Assembly: GCF_013410565.1 (NCBI RefSeq)
Contig: NZ_JACCFO010000001.1
Coordinates: 4,464,001-4,528,000 of the forward strand
Direction: 5' to 3'
Length of the DNA: 64,000 bases
Source of the DNA: Streptomonospora nanhaiensis
GTDB taxonomy: Bacteria > Actinomycetota > Actinomycetes > Streptosporangiales > Streptosporangiaceae
Shown: positions 48,411-57,704 of the stretch, one piece after another
Position numbering within the stretch: position 1 is the first letter of the stretch
How the letters are laid out: the number at the start of each line of letters is the position of its first letter
Program-made: the position numbers and the translations under genes
Notes under the pieces: generated by a model
What the model was told of the DNA's origin: nothing
The model's database searches: none
The model's input: the letters and a program-made list of their open reading frames with translations, nothing else

Positions 48411-50174
48411 GTGAAACGGCGTGAACTGAGCCACACCGAACAGCTCCGGCAGGCGCTCTCGGAGCGGGAGGCCCAACTCCAGGAGGCCAAGGCCCGGCTG
48501 GCCGCGCTCGAAGGGTCGACCTCCCTTCAGGTCGGCCGCGCGCTGACCGCCGCCGCCAAGCGCCCCGGGCGCGGGCTGCTGCGCCTGCCGCGGGACCTCT
48601 TCCGCCTGTGGCGCAAGGCCGGCCGCACCCAGCAGGGCACCGGGCGCCGCCGCAAGGCCGAGCCGGTGCGCTCCTTCGACGCCGAGCGCCAGGAGACCCG
48701 GCTGCTGTCGGGCAGCCTGGGCGTGCGCGACGACCGCCTGGTGGTCGCCGGCATCCTGTCGCCGGCCGCCCGCGCCGCCATCGAGCCCTACGTCCGGGTC
48801 GTGCCGCTGCGCCCGCAGGACGCCCAGTCGGCGTTCGAGTCGGTCGACGTCGACGTCGTGCTGGTGTCGGCCTCGGCCACCGCGCCGGGCTCCCTGTGGG
48901 CCCACGCGGGCGACCCCGCCGTCGCCGACCGCACCCGGGTGCTGAACTGGGTCATCGAGTCCGCCGAGTCCCGCGGCGTGCCCTCGATCCTGGTGGCCGA
49001 CGCTCCGGCGCCGCCCGCGCTGGCCTCGCTCGCCTTCGACCTGGTCTACGACGGCGACCTCGGGGTGCCGCTGCACCGCTTCAACCCCGTCGCCGCCGAG
49101 CCCGAGCGCGACCCCGAACCCGCCCACGTGCCCTCGCCCGCGCCCGGCGGCGTGGTGGTCGACCGCCTGGTCGGCCGCCTCGCCGAGGACGGCCTGCGCC
49201 GCCTGTCGCCGGGCTGGGCGGAGCTGCCCGGAGTCCTGCGCTCCAGCGCCACCGTGGTGGTGGACGACTCCGGGCTGGCCGACCGCGCCCTGGTCTGCGG
49301 CGCCCGCGCGCTGCTGCTGGGCGACCTCAAGCGCACCCACCCCGCCGGCCAGGGCGGCCCGGCCGTGCGCGCGGTGCCCGCCAACGCCGGCGCGCTGCGC
49401 TCCAGCGCCGCCTCCGAGGAGCTGGCGCGGCTGCGCGAGAGCGGCCCGCTGACCGCCGAGGAGCTGCGGCTGGTGCTGCGCTCGGTGTTCCTCACCGACG
49501 CCACCCCGGTCCGCCTCGCCGAGATCTTCGGCAAGGTGGCCTTCGCGCCCGGGTCGGGCAGCCCCTCGCTGCCGCTGCGCACCCGCGAGGTCGCCCTGCT
49601 GGCGGCGCCCGGCGACGACAACACCTCGCTGCTGCTGGCCGGGGACGTCCTGGACCAGCAGCACGCCCCCAGCGAGGTCGTGGTGCCGGAGTCCGCGGCC
49701 AACCTGGCCGGCGTGGAGCGGCTGCGCTCCCACGGCGTCCCGGTCCGCCTGGCGCCCGGCGGCGCCCCCGGCGGCGCTCCCCGGCCCGAGGACTGGGCGC
49801 GCCTGGCGCGGGCCGCCTCGGCGCCCTGGGCGGTGCTGTGGACCGGCCCGCGCGGCGCGGCCCACCTCGCCGACCTGCTCTGCGCCGCGGAGTGCTCCGG
49901 CGCCGACGCGGTGGGCCCGGCCGTGGGGTCGTGGCGCTCCTCGGGCGGATCCCCCGCCGCGCCCGACGCGGTCGACGAAGCGGTGGCCGAGCAGGAGTAT
50001 GTTTTCGTGAGCGCGATCGCGCCGGAACTCGCCCGGCGCGAACTGGTCGCCCGCGCGCTCCAGCCGGGCGTGTGGAACCGGCACGGCGCGCGGCTGCTGG
50101 CCCTGGGCCCGCTGCGCGGAGCGGGCGAGTCCGACGCGCCCGACCACGCCCGCACGACGCCCAATGTCGGTTGA
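48411..50174 (+). CDS. protein of unknown function with N-terminal coiled coil and glycosyltransferase-like regions
   Basis: A 587-residue soluble protein. Residues 8-35 form a coiled coil (QALSEREAQLQEAKARLAAL), followed by EGSTSLQVGRAL and RLPRDLFRLWRKA, a motif I associate with the start of actinobacterial wall glycosyltransferases. The middle (about 105-420) has repeated Rossmann-like beta-alpha units (VVLVSASATAPGSLWAHA, VVVDDSGLADRALV) as in a degenerate GT-B fold. The last third (VALLAAPGDDNTSLLLAGD, WAVLWTGPRGAAHLADL) looks like a GT-A domain without a clear DxD. It lies between wecB and a double glycosyltransferase in the same orientation. Confidence 0.75.
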   Translation: MKRRELSHTEQLRQALSEREAQLQEAKARLAALEGSTSLQVGRALTAAAKRPGRGLLRLPRDLFRLWRKAGRTQQGTGRRRKAEPVRSFDAERQETRLLSGSLGVRDDRLVVAGILSPAARAAIEPYVRVVPLRPQDAQSAFESVDVDVVLVSASATAPGSLWAHAGDPAVADRTRVLNWVIESAESRGVPSILVADAPAPPALASLAFDLVYDGDLGVPLHRFNPVAAEPERDPEPAHVPSPAPGGVVVDRLVGRLAEDGLRRLSPGWAELPGVLRSSATVVVDDSGLADRALVCGARALLLGDLKRTHPAGQGGPAVRAVPANAGALRSSAASEELARLRESGPLTAEELRLVLRSVFLTDATPVRLAEIFGKVAFAPGSGSPSLPLRTREVALLAAPGDDNTSLLLAGDVLDQQHAPSEVVVPESAANLAGVERLRSHGVPVRLAPGGAPGGAPRPEDWARLARAASAPWAVLWTGPRGAAHLADLLCAAECSGADAVGPAVGSWRSSGGSPAAPDAVDEAVAEQEYVFVSAIAPELARRELVARALQPGVWNRHGARLLALGPLRGAGESDAPDHARTTPNVG

Positions 50175-50333
50175 CCCCCGGACCGGCGCCACGCCGGCCG
50201 GCCGTTGCGGGGCCGGCCCCCGGCGCACCCCGCCGACACCGCACAACGAGCACGGCCGCTCTCCGGACCTCGCGTACCGGTGGGCAGGCGTCCACCGAGG
50301 CCGAGCCCGGAGGACCGGAATGAAGGGAAGCAC

Positions 50334-52634
50334 GTGACCAACCATCCTCGCGAACGCGAGCGAGCGAGCGGAGTCGGCGACGCCGGAAGCCCTCGGGCTG
50401 ACCGCCCCGGCGGCGCGGCGAGCGAGCGGCCGAGGAGCCTGCGCGCGCTCGTCTACGGCGACGTCGACCTCAACATCATCGACGGTTCGGCGATCTGGGC
50501 CCAGTCCATGACCCAGGGCCTGGCGGCGGCCGGGTGCGAGGCCACTCTGCTGCTGAAGGCGCCGGTGACGACCGATCGGCTGGTGGCGCCGCTCACCACG
50601 GTCCCGGGTGTGGTCGTGCGCCGCACCTACGAGGAGCGGCTGGTTCCCGACGCCGGCCCGCGCGGGCTCACCCCCGACCAGGCGGTGGAGCTGATCACCC
50701 GGCTCGACGCCGAGCAGCGCTTCGACCTCATCGTGGTGCGCGGCAAGCGGCTGGCCATCGCGGCGGCCCAGACCGAGGCGCTGGCGGGCCGGCTGTGGAC
50801 CTACCTCACCGACGTCCCCCAGACCGTGGCCGAGATGACCGCCACCTCGGTCTCGGAGATCACCGACATCGCGGTGGCCTCGCGGTTCCTGCTGTGCCAG
50901 ACCGAGGAGCTGCGCGGCTTCCTGGAGAGCACCATCCCCGCCGCCTGCGGCAAGAGCGTGCTGTTCCCGCCGGTCGTGGTGACCCCCGAGGGGGTGTCCG
51001 GCTCGGGCGCGCCGCACGAGCCGCTCAAGCTCGTCTACACCGGCAAGTTCGCCCAGCGGTGGAACACCCTGGAGATGACCGAGCTGCCGGCGGCCCTGGC
51101 CGCGCGCGGCGTGCCCGCCGAGCTGCACATGATCGGCGACAAGGTGCACCGCGACGACCCCGACTGGGCCAAGCGCATGAGCAAGGCGCTGGAGTCCGCC
51201 TCCGGCGTGGTGTGGCACGGCGGCAAGCCGCGGGCCGAGGCGCTGCGGCTGTCGGCCGAGTGCGACGTCGGCCTGTCCTGGCGCGCCCCCGAGATGGACG
51301 CCAGCCTGGAGCTGTCGACCAAGGTCTTGGAGCTGGGCTCGCTGGGCCTGCCGGTGGTGGTCAACCGCACCCCCATGCACGAGCGGCTGCTGGGCGCCGA
51401 CTACCCCCTCTACGCCGGGGAGACCCTGGACTCCGTCGCCGACACCCTGACGCTGGCCGCCGACCCCGAGATCTACCGCGAGGCGGCCGAGCGCTGCCGC
51501 GCGGCGGCGGCCGACTTCACCCTGGAGCGGGCCGCGGCGCGGCTGCGCGGCTACCTCGACCTCGCGTGCCCGCCGGCGCCGGCCGGCGCCGACCCCGAGC
51601 GCCCGCTGAAGGTGGTCATCGCCGGCCACGACCTGAAGTTCTTCACCCGGCTGGCCGAGTACCTGATGTCGCTGCCGGGGCTGGACGTCCGCCTGGACGA
51701 GTGGGAGGCGCTGCGCTCCCACGACCAGTACCGCAGCAAGGAGCTGGCGGCCTGGGCGGACGTGGTCATCTGCGAGTGGTGCGGGCCCAACGCGCTGTTC
51801 TACGCCGAGCACAAGCGGCCCGACCAGCGGCTCGTGGTGCGGCTGCACCGGTTCGAGCTGTACGCGGAGTGGCCGCGCAAGCTCGACATCGAGAAGGTCG
51901 ACGCGGTGGTGTGCGTCAGCCCCTACTACGCGTCGCTCACCCGCGAGCTGGCCGGCTACCCCGCCGACAAGGTCGTCGTGCTGCCCAACTGGGTGGACGT
52001 CGCCCAGCTGGACCGGCCCAAGCTGCCCGGTGCCGAGTACACGCTCGGCATGATCGGGATCGCCCCCTCGCGCAAGCGGCTGGACCGCGGCATCGAGGTC
52101 CTGGGCGAGCTGCGGCGCCGCGACCCGCGCTACACGCTGGCCGTGAAGTCCAAGCAGCCCTGGGACTACTGGTGGGTGTGGAACCGCCCCGAGGAGCGCG
52201 AGTACTACGAGCGCACCTACCGCATGGTGCAGCGCGACCCGCTGCTGTCGGAGGGCGTGGTGTTCGACCCGTTCGGCCCCGACGTCGCCACGTGGCTGCG
52301 CCGGGTCGGGTTCATGCTCTCCACCAGCGACGACGAAAGCTTCCACCTGGCCCCGGCCGAGTGCGCGGCCTCGGGCGGCGTCCCCGCGGTGCTGACCTGG
52401 CCGGGCGCGGACACGATCTACTCCGCGCGGTGGCTCCACGAGAGCACCGAGGCGATGGCCGACGCCATCCACGCGATCGTCAGCGAGGGCCGGTTCGACG
52501 CCGCGCGCCGCGCGGCCCAGGCCGAGATCAACGAGAACTACTCGCTGTCCCGCGTCTGCGACCTGTGGACCGACCTGATCGTGCACGGCAAGGTCCCCGC
52601 CGAGCCGGAGCCGGGCGCGGTGGTCCGGGCCTGA
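50334..52634 (+). CDS. fusion of two GT-B (family 4-like) glycosyltransferase domains
   Basis: A 766-residue protein. The first GT-B unit (about residues 35-410) has YGDVDLNIIDGSAIWAQSM, LVYTGKFAQRWNTLEM, MIGDKVHRDDPDW and STKVLELGSLGLPVVVNR. The second (about 420-760) begins PLKVVIAGHDLKFFTRLAEY and has CVSPYYASLT, LPNWVDVAQLDRPK, LGMIGIAPSRKRLDRGIEVL and HLAPAECAASGGVPAVLTW. GTG 50334 has AAGGGAA upstream; the longer frame from 50205 lacks support. Two fused transferases could add two successive sugars. It is the last gene before a strong terminator. Confidence 0.9.
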   Translation: MTNHPRERERASGVGDAGSPRADRPGGAASERPRSLRALVYGDVDLNIIDGSAIWAQSMTQGLAAAGCEATLLLKAPVTTDRLVAPLTTVPGVVVRRTYEERLVPDAGPRGLTPDQAVELITRLDAEQRFDLIVVRGKRLAIAAAQTEALAGRLWTYLTDVPQTVAEMTATSVSEITDIAVASRFLLCQTEELRGFLESTIPAACGKSVLFPPVVVTPEGVSGSGAPHEPLKLVYTGKFAQRWNTLEMTELPAALAARGVPAELHMIGDKVHRDDPDWAKRMSKALESASGVVWHGGKPRAEALRLSAECDVGLSWRAPEMDASLELSTKVLELGSLGLPVVVNRTPMHERLLGADYPLYAGETLDSVADTLTLAADPEIYREAAERCRAAAADFTLERAAARLRGYLDLACPPAPAGADPERPLKVVIAGHDLKFFTRLAEYLMSLPGLDVRLDEWEALRSHDQYRSKELAAWADVVICEWCGPNALFYAEHKRPDQRLVVRLHRFELYAEWPRKLDIEKVDAVVCVSPYYASLTRELAGYPADKVVVLPNWVDVAQLDRPKLPGAEYTLGMIGIAPSRKRLDRGIEVLGELRRRDPRYTLAVKSKQPWDYWWVWNRPEEREYYERTYRMVQRDPLLSEGVVFDPFGPDVATWLRRVGFMLSTSDDESFHLAPAECAASGGVPAVLTWPGADTIYSARWLHESTEAMADAIHAIVSEGRFDAARRAAQAEINENYSLSRVCDLWTDLIVHGKVPAEPEPGAVVRA

Positions 52635-52676
52635 GCACGGCGCGCACCGGCCGCCGCTGAGCGGCAGCGGGCCCCA

Positions 52677-52716
52677 CGCGGCCCCCGGCGGAGGACTCCT
52701 TCCGCCGGGGGCCGCG
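52677..52716 (+). terminator. hairpin closing the wecB-glycosyltransferase transcript
   Basis: A perfect 16-bp stem (52677-52692 with 52701-52716) and an 8-nt loop, 43 nt after the double-glycosyltransferase stop. Confidence 0.8.
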
Positions 52717-53014
52717 TCGCGTGCGCCCGCCGGGGCGCGGGGCGCCCGCGTCGCGGGGGGAGGGAGCGGGGGAGCGGGGCGCCGCGCCCCGGACTCAGGG
52801 GGCGCGGGGACCGGCCGACCGCCCGGCGGCTCCAGGCCGTTTCCGACGAGCCGTGCGCAGGCCCCGGCGGCGAGCGCGCCGACGACCTCCCGCGCGCTCC
52901 GAGACGCCCCCGGGCGCCACCGCGAACGGCGGGGGGCCCGCCGCCTCGGCGGCGGCCCTCCCGCCTCCCGCGTCACCAACCTCTCAGGTCGGTACACCTA
53001 GCGCGCGGTCCGGA
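52717..53014. other. intergenic remainder between terminator and convergent LCP gene
   Basis: Together with 52635-52716 this is a 380-bp gap. Beyond the terminator I see only GC-rich sequence with no supported gene; the LCP gene on the minus strand ends at 53015. Confidence 0.5.
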
Positions 53015-54460
53015 TCAGCACTCCTGCTTGGCGTCGGCCGCCGAGGTCCCCTCGACGCCGCCGCCTCCGCCACCGCCGCTGGTGGAGGTGAAGCCCTCCC
53101 AGTCGGCCGCGAGGACGAGCTGGACGGTGTCGCCCAGTGCGGGGTTCTCCTCGGTGGTGGCGTTGACGGCCTCGCTCGCGATGGCCTCGGCGTGGGCCTC
53201 CTGGCCCGGGCCGTAGTAGACGGTGCTCTGCTCGGGGATGACCTCGGGGTTGCCGGTGCCCACCACCTGGAAGCCCTCGGTGGTCAGCCACTGGCCCACC
53301 TGGTCGGCGAGGTTGGGGGTGCCCTGGCCGTTCAGCACCTCGACGGAGACGTCGCCGGGCTCGACCTTCTGGCCGCCGCCGCCTCCGCCGCCACCGCCGT
53401 TGCCGCCGCCTCCGCCGCCACCGCCGCCCTGGTCGTCGTCGCCGGTGATGTCCTCGTCCTTGGCGATGGCGTCGAACAGCTCACTGGCCTGCGGCTCGCT
53501 GAAAACCAGCCGGTTGGGGTCGGCGGGGTCCTGGCCGTTGGGCACCGTGACGAAGTTGACGTTGTTGAGGTCGACCTCGCGCATCGCCACGGCGATGTCG
53601 GTCATGACCTCCAGGGTCAGCTCGTCGTCGGTGGTCATGGTCTCGGTGACCGAACCGAGGAAGCCGGTGAGGTTGGCCGGGCTGGTCAGGACGTCGCCCT
53701 GCATGACCTCGTTCAGCATGGCGCCCAGGAACTCCTGCTGGCGGCCGATGCGCGCGGTGTCGGTGCCGTCGCCCTGGCCGTAGCGGGAGCGCATGTAGCC
53801 CAGCGCCTCCTCGCCGTTGAGCACCTGCTCGCCGGCCTCCAGGTGCAGCTTGGCCTTGTCGTCGTCGATGGGCTCGGGGATGCACATCTTCACCCCGCCC
53901 AGGGAGTCGACGATCCCCTTGAAGCCGGTGAAGTCGACGCTGACGAAGTGGTCGATGTGGATGCCGGTGATCTGCTCGACGGCCTTCCACTGGCACTGCA
54001 CGCCGCCGAAGGACATGGCGGAGTTGATCATGCCGCGCTGGGCCTGCATGCCCGGGTGGTCGCCGTTGGCCTCGCACGCGGGCAGGTCGACCATGAGGTC
54101 GCGGGGCAGGTTGATCATCGTGGCGCGCCTGTTCTCGGGCGAGATGTGGGCGATGATCAGGGAGTCGGGGCGCTCGCCCTCGGCCTCGCCGTAGTTGGCG
54201 TTCTCGCCGGTGCGGACGTCGGAGCCGATCACCATGATGTTCAGCGCGCCCTCGACCCTGCTGGGCCGGTCGCCGAAGGCGTCGGTGTCGACGTCCTCCT
54301 GGTTGATGTTGCCGTAGATGTCGTAGTAGGCGGCGTAGGCGGTGAGGCTGCTGCCGATCACGAGGGCCGTCGAGATGACGGAGATCCAGCCGCCGACGGA
54401 CAGGCTCTTCCGTGCCGCGTGGCCCTTCGCGGAGCCTCGGGATGAGCGTTTTCTGGGCAA
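53015..54460 (-). CDS. LytR-CpsA-Psr (LCP) family glycopolymer ligase, second copy
   Basis: A 481-residue LCP protein. It has a short basic N-terminus, one membrane helix (about residues 20-42), an LCP domain with GSDVRTG, DSLIIAHISPENRR, INLPRDLMVDLP and GMINSAMSFGG, a 19-residue linker made almost only of Gly (about 343-362), and a LytR_C domain (VSVEVLNGQGTPNLADQV). It ends in a Cys. TTG 54460 is the only in-frame start after the upstream gene's stop, but I see no ribosome site. Inferred to attach the polymer to the wall, alongside the LCP protein at 29484. Confidence 0.92.
   Translation of the reverse strand: MPRKRSSRGSAKGHAARKSLSVGGWISVISTALVIGSSLTAYAAYYDIYGNINQEDVDTDAFGDRPSRVEGALNIMVIGSDVRTGENANYGEAEGERPDSLIIAHISPENRRATMINLPRDLMVDLPACEANGDHPGMQAQRGMINSAMSFGGVQCQWKAVEQITGIHIDHFVSVDFTGFKGIVDSLGGVKMCIPEPIDDDKAKLHLEAGEQVLNGEEALGYMRSRYGQGDGTDTARIGRQQEFLGAMLNEVMQGDVLTSPANLTGFLGSVTETMTTDDELTLEVMTDIAVAMREVDLNNVNFVTVPNGQDPADPNRLVFSEPQASELFDAIAKDEDITGDDDQGGGGGGGGGNGGGGGGGGGQKVEPGDVSVEVLNGQGTPNLADQVGQWLTTEGFQVVGTGNPEVIPEQSTVYYGPGQEAHAEAIASEAVNATTEENPALGDTVQLVLAADWEGFTSTSGGGGGGGVEGTSAADAKQEC
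53376..53426. repeat. 24-nt direct duplication encoding the poly-glycine linker
   Basis: The 24-nt unit at 53376-53399 is repeated exactly at 53403-53426, separated by TTG (encoding the single Asn in the Gly run). It probably arose by slippage and could vary in copy number between strains. Confidence 0.8.
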
Positions 54461-54483
54461 TGTGGCACCAAGGGAGGGAGGGG

Positions 54484-55296
54484 TCAGGTCAGCGGCTTGA
54501 GGGATTCGGCGATTGCGGGGGTACCGGGCCGCGCACCGGCGATCGCCGTGGCACGCTCCATGCCAAGCCGCGCTTGCAGGGTAGTCGACTCTCCGTCGGG
54601 AATGAGGACCAGCGGCAGTGCGCCGGCCACGGGTCCGAGGAGAAGGGACAGGTCGGATCCCAGGACTGCGAGGGAGTCCCGCGCCGAGGTGATCATAGCC
54701 ACGCGGTCGGCGGATGTCAGCCCCCACTCGGCCAGGCGCCGCCGCGCGGTGCCGGCGAGTTGGGCACCGGTGCGCTCCTCGGGCCCGGCGGGTGCCCCGG
54801 CCAGGGCGGGGGAGTCGGGATCCACGGCCGCGCCGGGGAAGCGGTCGCCGTAGCCCCGGACCTCGACGGTGTAGTCGAGGGCGGCGGGCGGGCAGTCGGC
54901 CATCGGCGCGCCCAGGGGGTGCAGGGAGGTGCCGACCACCTCGCGCGCGCCGGTGTCGAGCGCGGCGGCCACGCGTGCGGGGTCGGCCACCGCGATGTCG
55001 CCCTCGGGGACCTCGCCGGGCCCGCCCAGCACCGCGACCGCGCCGGTGGAGAAGCAGGCGAGCAGCCACACCAGGCTCTGCCAGTGCGGCGGCAGGGCCA
55101 GCGCCACCCGGTCGCCGGGCTCGGCGCCGAGGCCGTCGACCAGCATGTTGGCGGTCTTGGCGACCCAGTTGTCGACCGTGGCGAAGGAGAGTTCGACCCG
55201 TCCGCCGGTGTCGTGGTCGTAGGCGGTGACGAACGGGCGTGCGGGATCGGCCGCGACGGCCGAGCGCCACAGGTCCACGGGGGTTTCCGCGCCCAC
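54484..55296 (-). CDS. TIGR03089-type truncated adenylate-forming-like protein
   Basis: A 270-residue protein that resembles only the N-terminal part of an ANL adenylating enzyme (LSFATVDNWVAKTANML, GDRVALALPPHWQSLVWLL, STGAVAVLGGPGEVPEGD), with no P-loop and no C-terminal lid. This is the layout of the actinobacterial TIGR03089 family, whose function is unknown. GTG 55296 has AAAGGAGGG upstream. It is probably not catalytic as a ligase. It ends 23 nt before the LCP start on the same strand, suggesting co-expression. Confidence 0.85.
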   Translation of the reverse strand: MGAETPVDLWRSAVAADPARPFVTAYDHDTGGRVELSFATVDNWVAKTANMLVDGLGAEPGDRVALALPPHWQSLVWLLACFSTGAVAVLGGPGEVPEGDIAVADPARVAAALDTGAREVVGTSLHPLGAPMADCPPAALDYTVEVRGYGDRFPGAAVDPDSPALAGAPAGPEERTGAQLAGTARRRLAEWGLTSADRVAMITSARDSLAVLGSDLSLLLGPVAGALPLVLIPDGESTTLQARLGMERATAIAGARPGTPAIAESLKPLT

Positions 55297-55500
55297 GCGC
55301 GCCCTCCTTTCGGCTGGTCCGGATCGGCCCGGCCGCGCGGCCGGGAACCTGCCACATGGTACTCAGCGGACACAAGGGGACCGTCCCGTTGGCCGCAAGG
55401 CGCCGCGCCGCGGCCCCGACGTCACGATTTCGCACTGATCCGGGCGCCCCGCCCCGCCGGACCGCCTCCCCGGGGGCGGGGGAACTGAGAGGCTGCCCCC

Positions 55501-57546
55501 ATGGGATCGACTTCCGCGCGCATGTTCACCCGTGTCACCGCGGCGCCCGCCATCGCGATCTCGGCGTGGCTGCTGGTGGCGTTCCCGCTGCTGGTGGCGG
55601 GGGTGCTCACCCCGCTGGCCGGCGGGCTGCTGGGCGTCCCCGCGGTGGCGCTGGGCCTGCTGGCGGCGGCGCGGCTGGTGCCGCCGGCGCCCGGAGCGGA
55701 GGCGGGGGAGGACGTCCCGTGGTGGCCGCTGGTGCTCACCGTGCTGATCGGGGTCGCCTTCACCGCCGTGCAGATCGCCTACCACTCCGAGATCCTGGTG
55801 ATCCGGCGCGACCCCGCCTCCTACGCCCAGTTCACGTTCTGGATCGCCGAGCACGGCTCGCTGCCCATCCCGCAGCGGCGCGACCTGATCGCGGGCGACG
55901 ACCCCGCGCTCGTCTACGACAGCCTGGCCTACTACGAGGTCGGCGAGGTGGTGTGGCCGCAGTTCCTCGCCGGGGCGCCGCTGGTCTACACCGTCGGCCA
56001 CTGGCTGGGCGGCATGACCGGGATGCTCGTCACCCCGCCGGTGGTGGGCGGGCTGGGCGTCGTGACGTTCGGCGGCCTGGCCGGCCGCCTGGTGGGCGTG
56101 CGGTGGGCGCCCCTGGCGGCGCTGGTGCTGGCGGTCTGCCAGACCCAGCAGTGGGTCAGCCGGTCCACCTACAGCGAGCCGGTGGCGCAGGTGCTGCTGC
56201 TGGGCGCGCTGGCCCTGGCCTTCGACGCGCTGACGCGGCGCACCGCCCTGGGCGGGCGCTGGGGCCGCGCGCACGCGCTGGCGGGGGGCGCCGGACTCGT
56301 GTTCGGGCTGGGCCTGGTCGTGCGCATCGACGCGCTGCGCGACCTGCTGCCGCTGGTGGGGTTCGTCGGGCTGCTGCTGCTCGCCCGGCGCGGCCAGGCG
56401 CTGCCGCTGCTGGCCGGGCTGGTGCTGGGCGCCGGCTACGGGTTCACCGCCGGGTACGGGCTGTCCCGGCCCTACCTGGAGCACCTCTCCGACTCGCTCA
56501 ACCCCCTGCTGCTGATCAGCGCCGGGGTGGTGGCGGCCGTGGCCCTGGCGGTGGCGCTGCTGTGGCGGCGCGGGGTGCCGCGCACCGACCGCCCCCGATG
56601 GCTTCCGGCCGCCGGCGCGGCGGCCGTGGTCGTGGTGATGGCGGTGCTGGCGCTGCGCCCGCTGGTCTACACCGACTACGGCCACGGCGCCGCCGCGACG
56701 GCCATGTACATCGGGCAGGTGCAGGCGTTCGAGGGACTGCCCAACGACCCCGACCGCACCTACTACGAGCTGAGCCTGTACTGGGTGGGCTGGTACGTGG
56801 GGCTGAGCACCGTGCTGCTGGCGACCTTCGGCGCGGCCGTGCTGGCCCACCGCATCCTGCGCCGCCGCGAACCGCAGTGGGTGCTGCCCGCGCTGGTCCT
56901 GGGCTGGACGGTGGTGACCACGCTGCTGCGCCCGGCCATCACCCCCGACCACCCGTGGGCCAGCCGGCGGCTGATCGTGCTGGTTATCCCGGCGTTCATC
57001 CTGTTCGCGGTGTGGTTCACCGCCTGGCTGACGCGGCGGCTGGCCACCGAGCCGGCGGTGGACCGCCGCGCGGTGCGCACCGCCGCCGCGGGCGCGGCGG
57101 CGGTGGTGGGCGCGGCGGTGATGCTGGTGCCGACCGCCATCACGGCCTGGGGGGTGATGACCTACCGCTCCGACGTGGGCAGCGTGGCGGCCGCGCAGCG
57201 GCTGTGCCGGGCGATCCCCGACGACGCCAGCGTGCTGATCGTCGACTCCGCCTACGCCAACTTCATGCAGCTGGTCCGGGGCATGTGCGGGGTGCCGACG
57301 GCGGCGCTGTCCTCGGCCGTGCCCCAGGCCGACGCCGCCCGCGTGGTCGAGGAGATCCGCGAGCGCGGGCGCACCCCGGTCCTGGCCGCCGGGGCGCCCG
57401 AGGACCTGCGGCCCCTCGTCCCCGAGGGCGCCACCATGACCCGGCCGTTCGACGTGCACACCGAGCAGGACCCCAGCACCCTGATGGAGCCGCCCGCCGG
57501 ACCCTGGATCTTCGACGACGAGCTGTGGGTCGCCGTCGTCCGGTGA
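55501..57546 (+). CDS. large polytopic membrane protein, GT-C-like
   Basis: A 681-residue protein with roughly a dozen membrane helices and a first extracellular loop holding RRDPASYAQFTFWIAEHGS, reminiscent of GT-C glycosyltransferases (the ArnT/PMT type) that use polyprenyl-phosphate sugars and place catalytic acidic residues in the first loop. A soluble C-terminal domain of about 140 residues includes VLIVDSAYANFMQLVRGMCG. I cannot assign a family firmly. It precedes a polyprenyl-phosphate glycosyltransferase-like GT2 (57705), which would supply the lipid-linked donor. Confidence 0.82.
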   Translation: MGSTSARMFTRVTAAPAIAISAWLLVAFPLLVAGVLTPLAGGLLGVPAVALGLLAAARLVPPAPGAEAGEDVPWWPLVLTVLIGVAFTAVQIAYHSEILVIRRDPASYAQFTFWIAEHGSLPIPQRRDLIAGDDPALVYDSLAYYEVGEVVWPQFLAGAPLVYTVGHWLGGMTGMLVTPPVVGGLGVVTFGGLAGRLVGVRWAPLAALVLAVCQTQQWVSRSTYSEPVAQVLLLGALALAFDALTRRTALGGRWGRAHALAGGAGLVFGLGLVVRIDALRDLLPLVGFVGLLLLARRGQALPLLAGLVLGAGYGFTAGYGLSRPYLEHLSDSLNPLLLISAGVVAAVALAVALLWRRGVPRTDRPRWLPAAGAAAVVVVMAVLALRPLVYTDYGHGAAATAMYIGQVQAFEGLPNDPDRTYYELSLYWVGWYVGLSTVLLATFGAAVLAHRILRRREPQWVLPALVLGWTVVTTLLRPAITPDHPWASRRLIVLVIPAFILFAVWFTAWLTRRLATEPAVDRRAVRTAAAGAAAVVGAAVMLVPTAITAWGVMTYRSDVGSVAAAQRLCRAIPDDASVLIVDSAYANFMQLVRGMCGVPTAALSSAVPQADAARVVEEIRERGRTPVLAAGAPEDLRPLVPEGATMTRPFDVHTEQDPSTLMEPPAGPWIFDDELWVAVVR

Positions 57547-57704
57547 GGGCGGGGCCGCCGTTATTCTGGCGGAGGCGGCAGGGGGCGGCGCGCCGGACCG
57601 CCCGGGCGCGCGGGCGCGGCGGCCCGCCGGCCCGAGGGCGGCACCGGTCCACCGGCACGAGAGCCCGTACACGGCCCGCATGCGGCCGACACAATCAGCG
57701 GCGA

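Noticed and set aside
48384-52997. Very long open frame on the minus strand opposite the WecB-downstream genes
   Set aside because: It is antisense to two plus-strand genes with clear starts and motifs. Its translation is Gly/Arg/Ala/His-rich with no family motifs, as expected from a reverse frame of GC-rich coding DNA.
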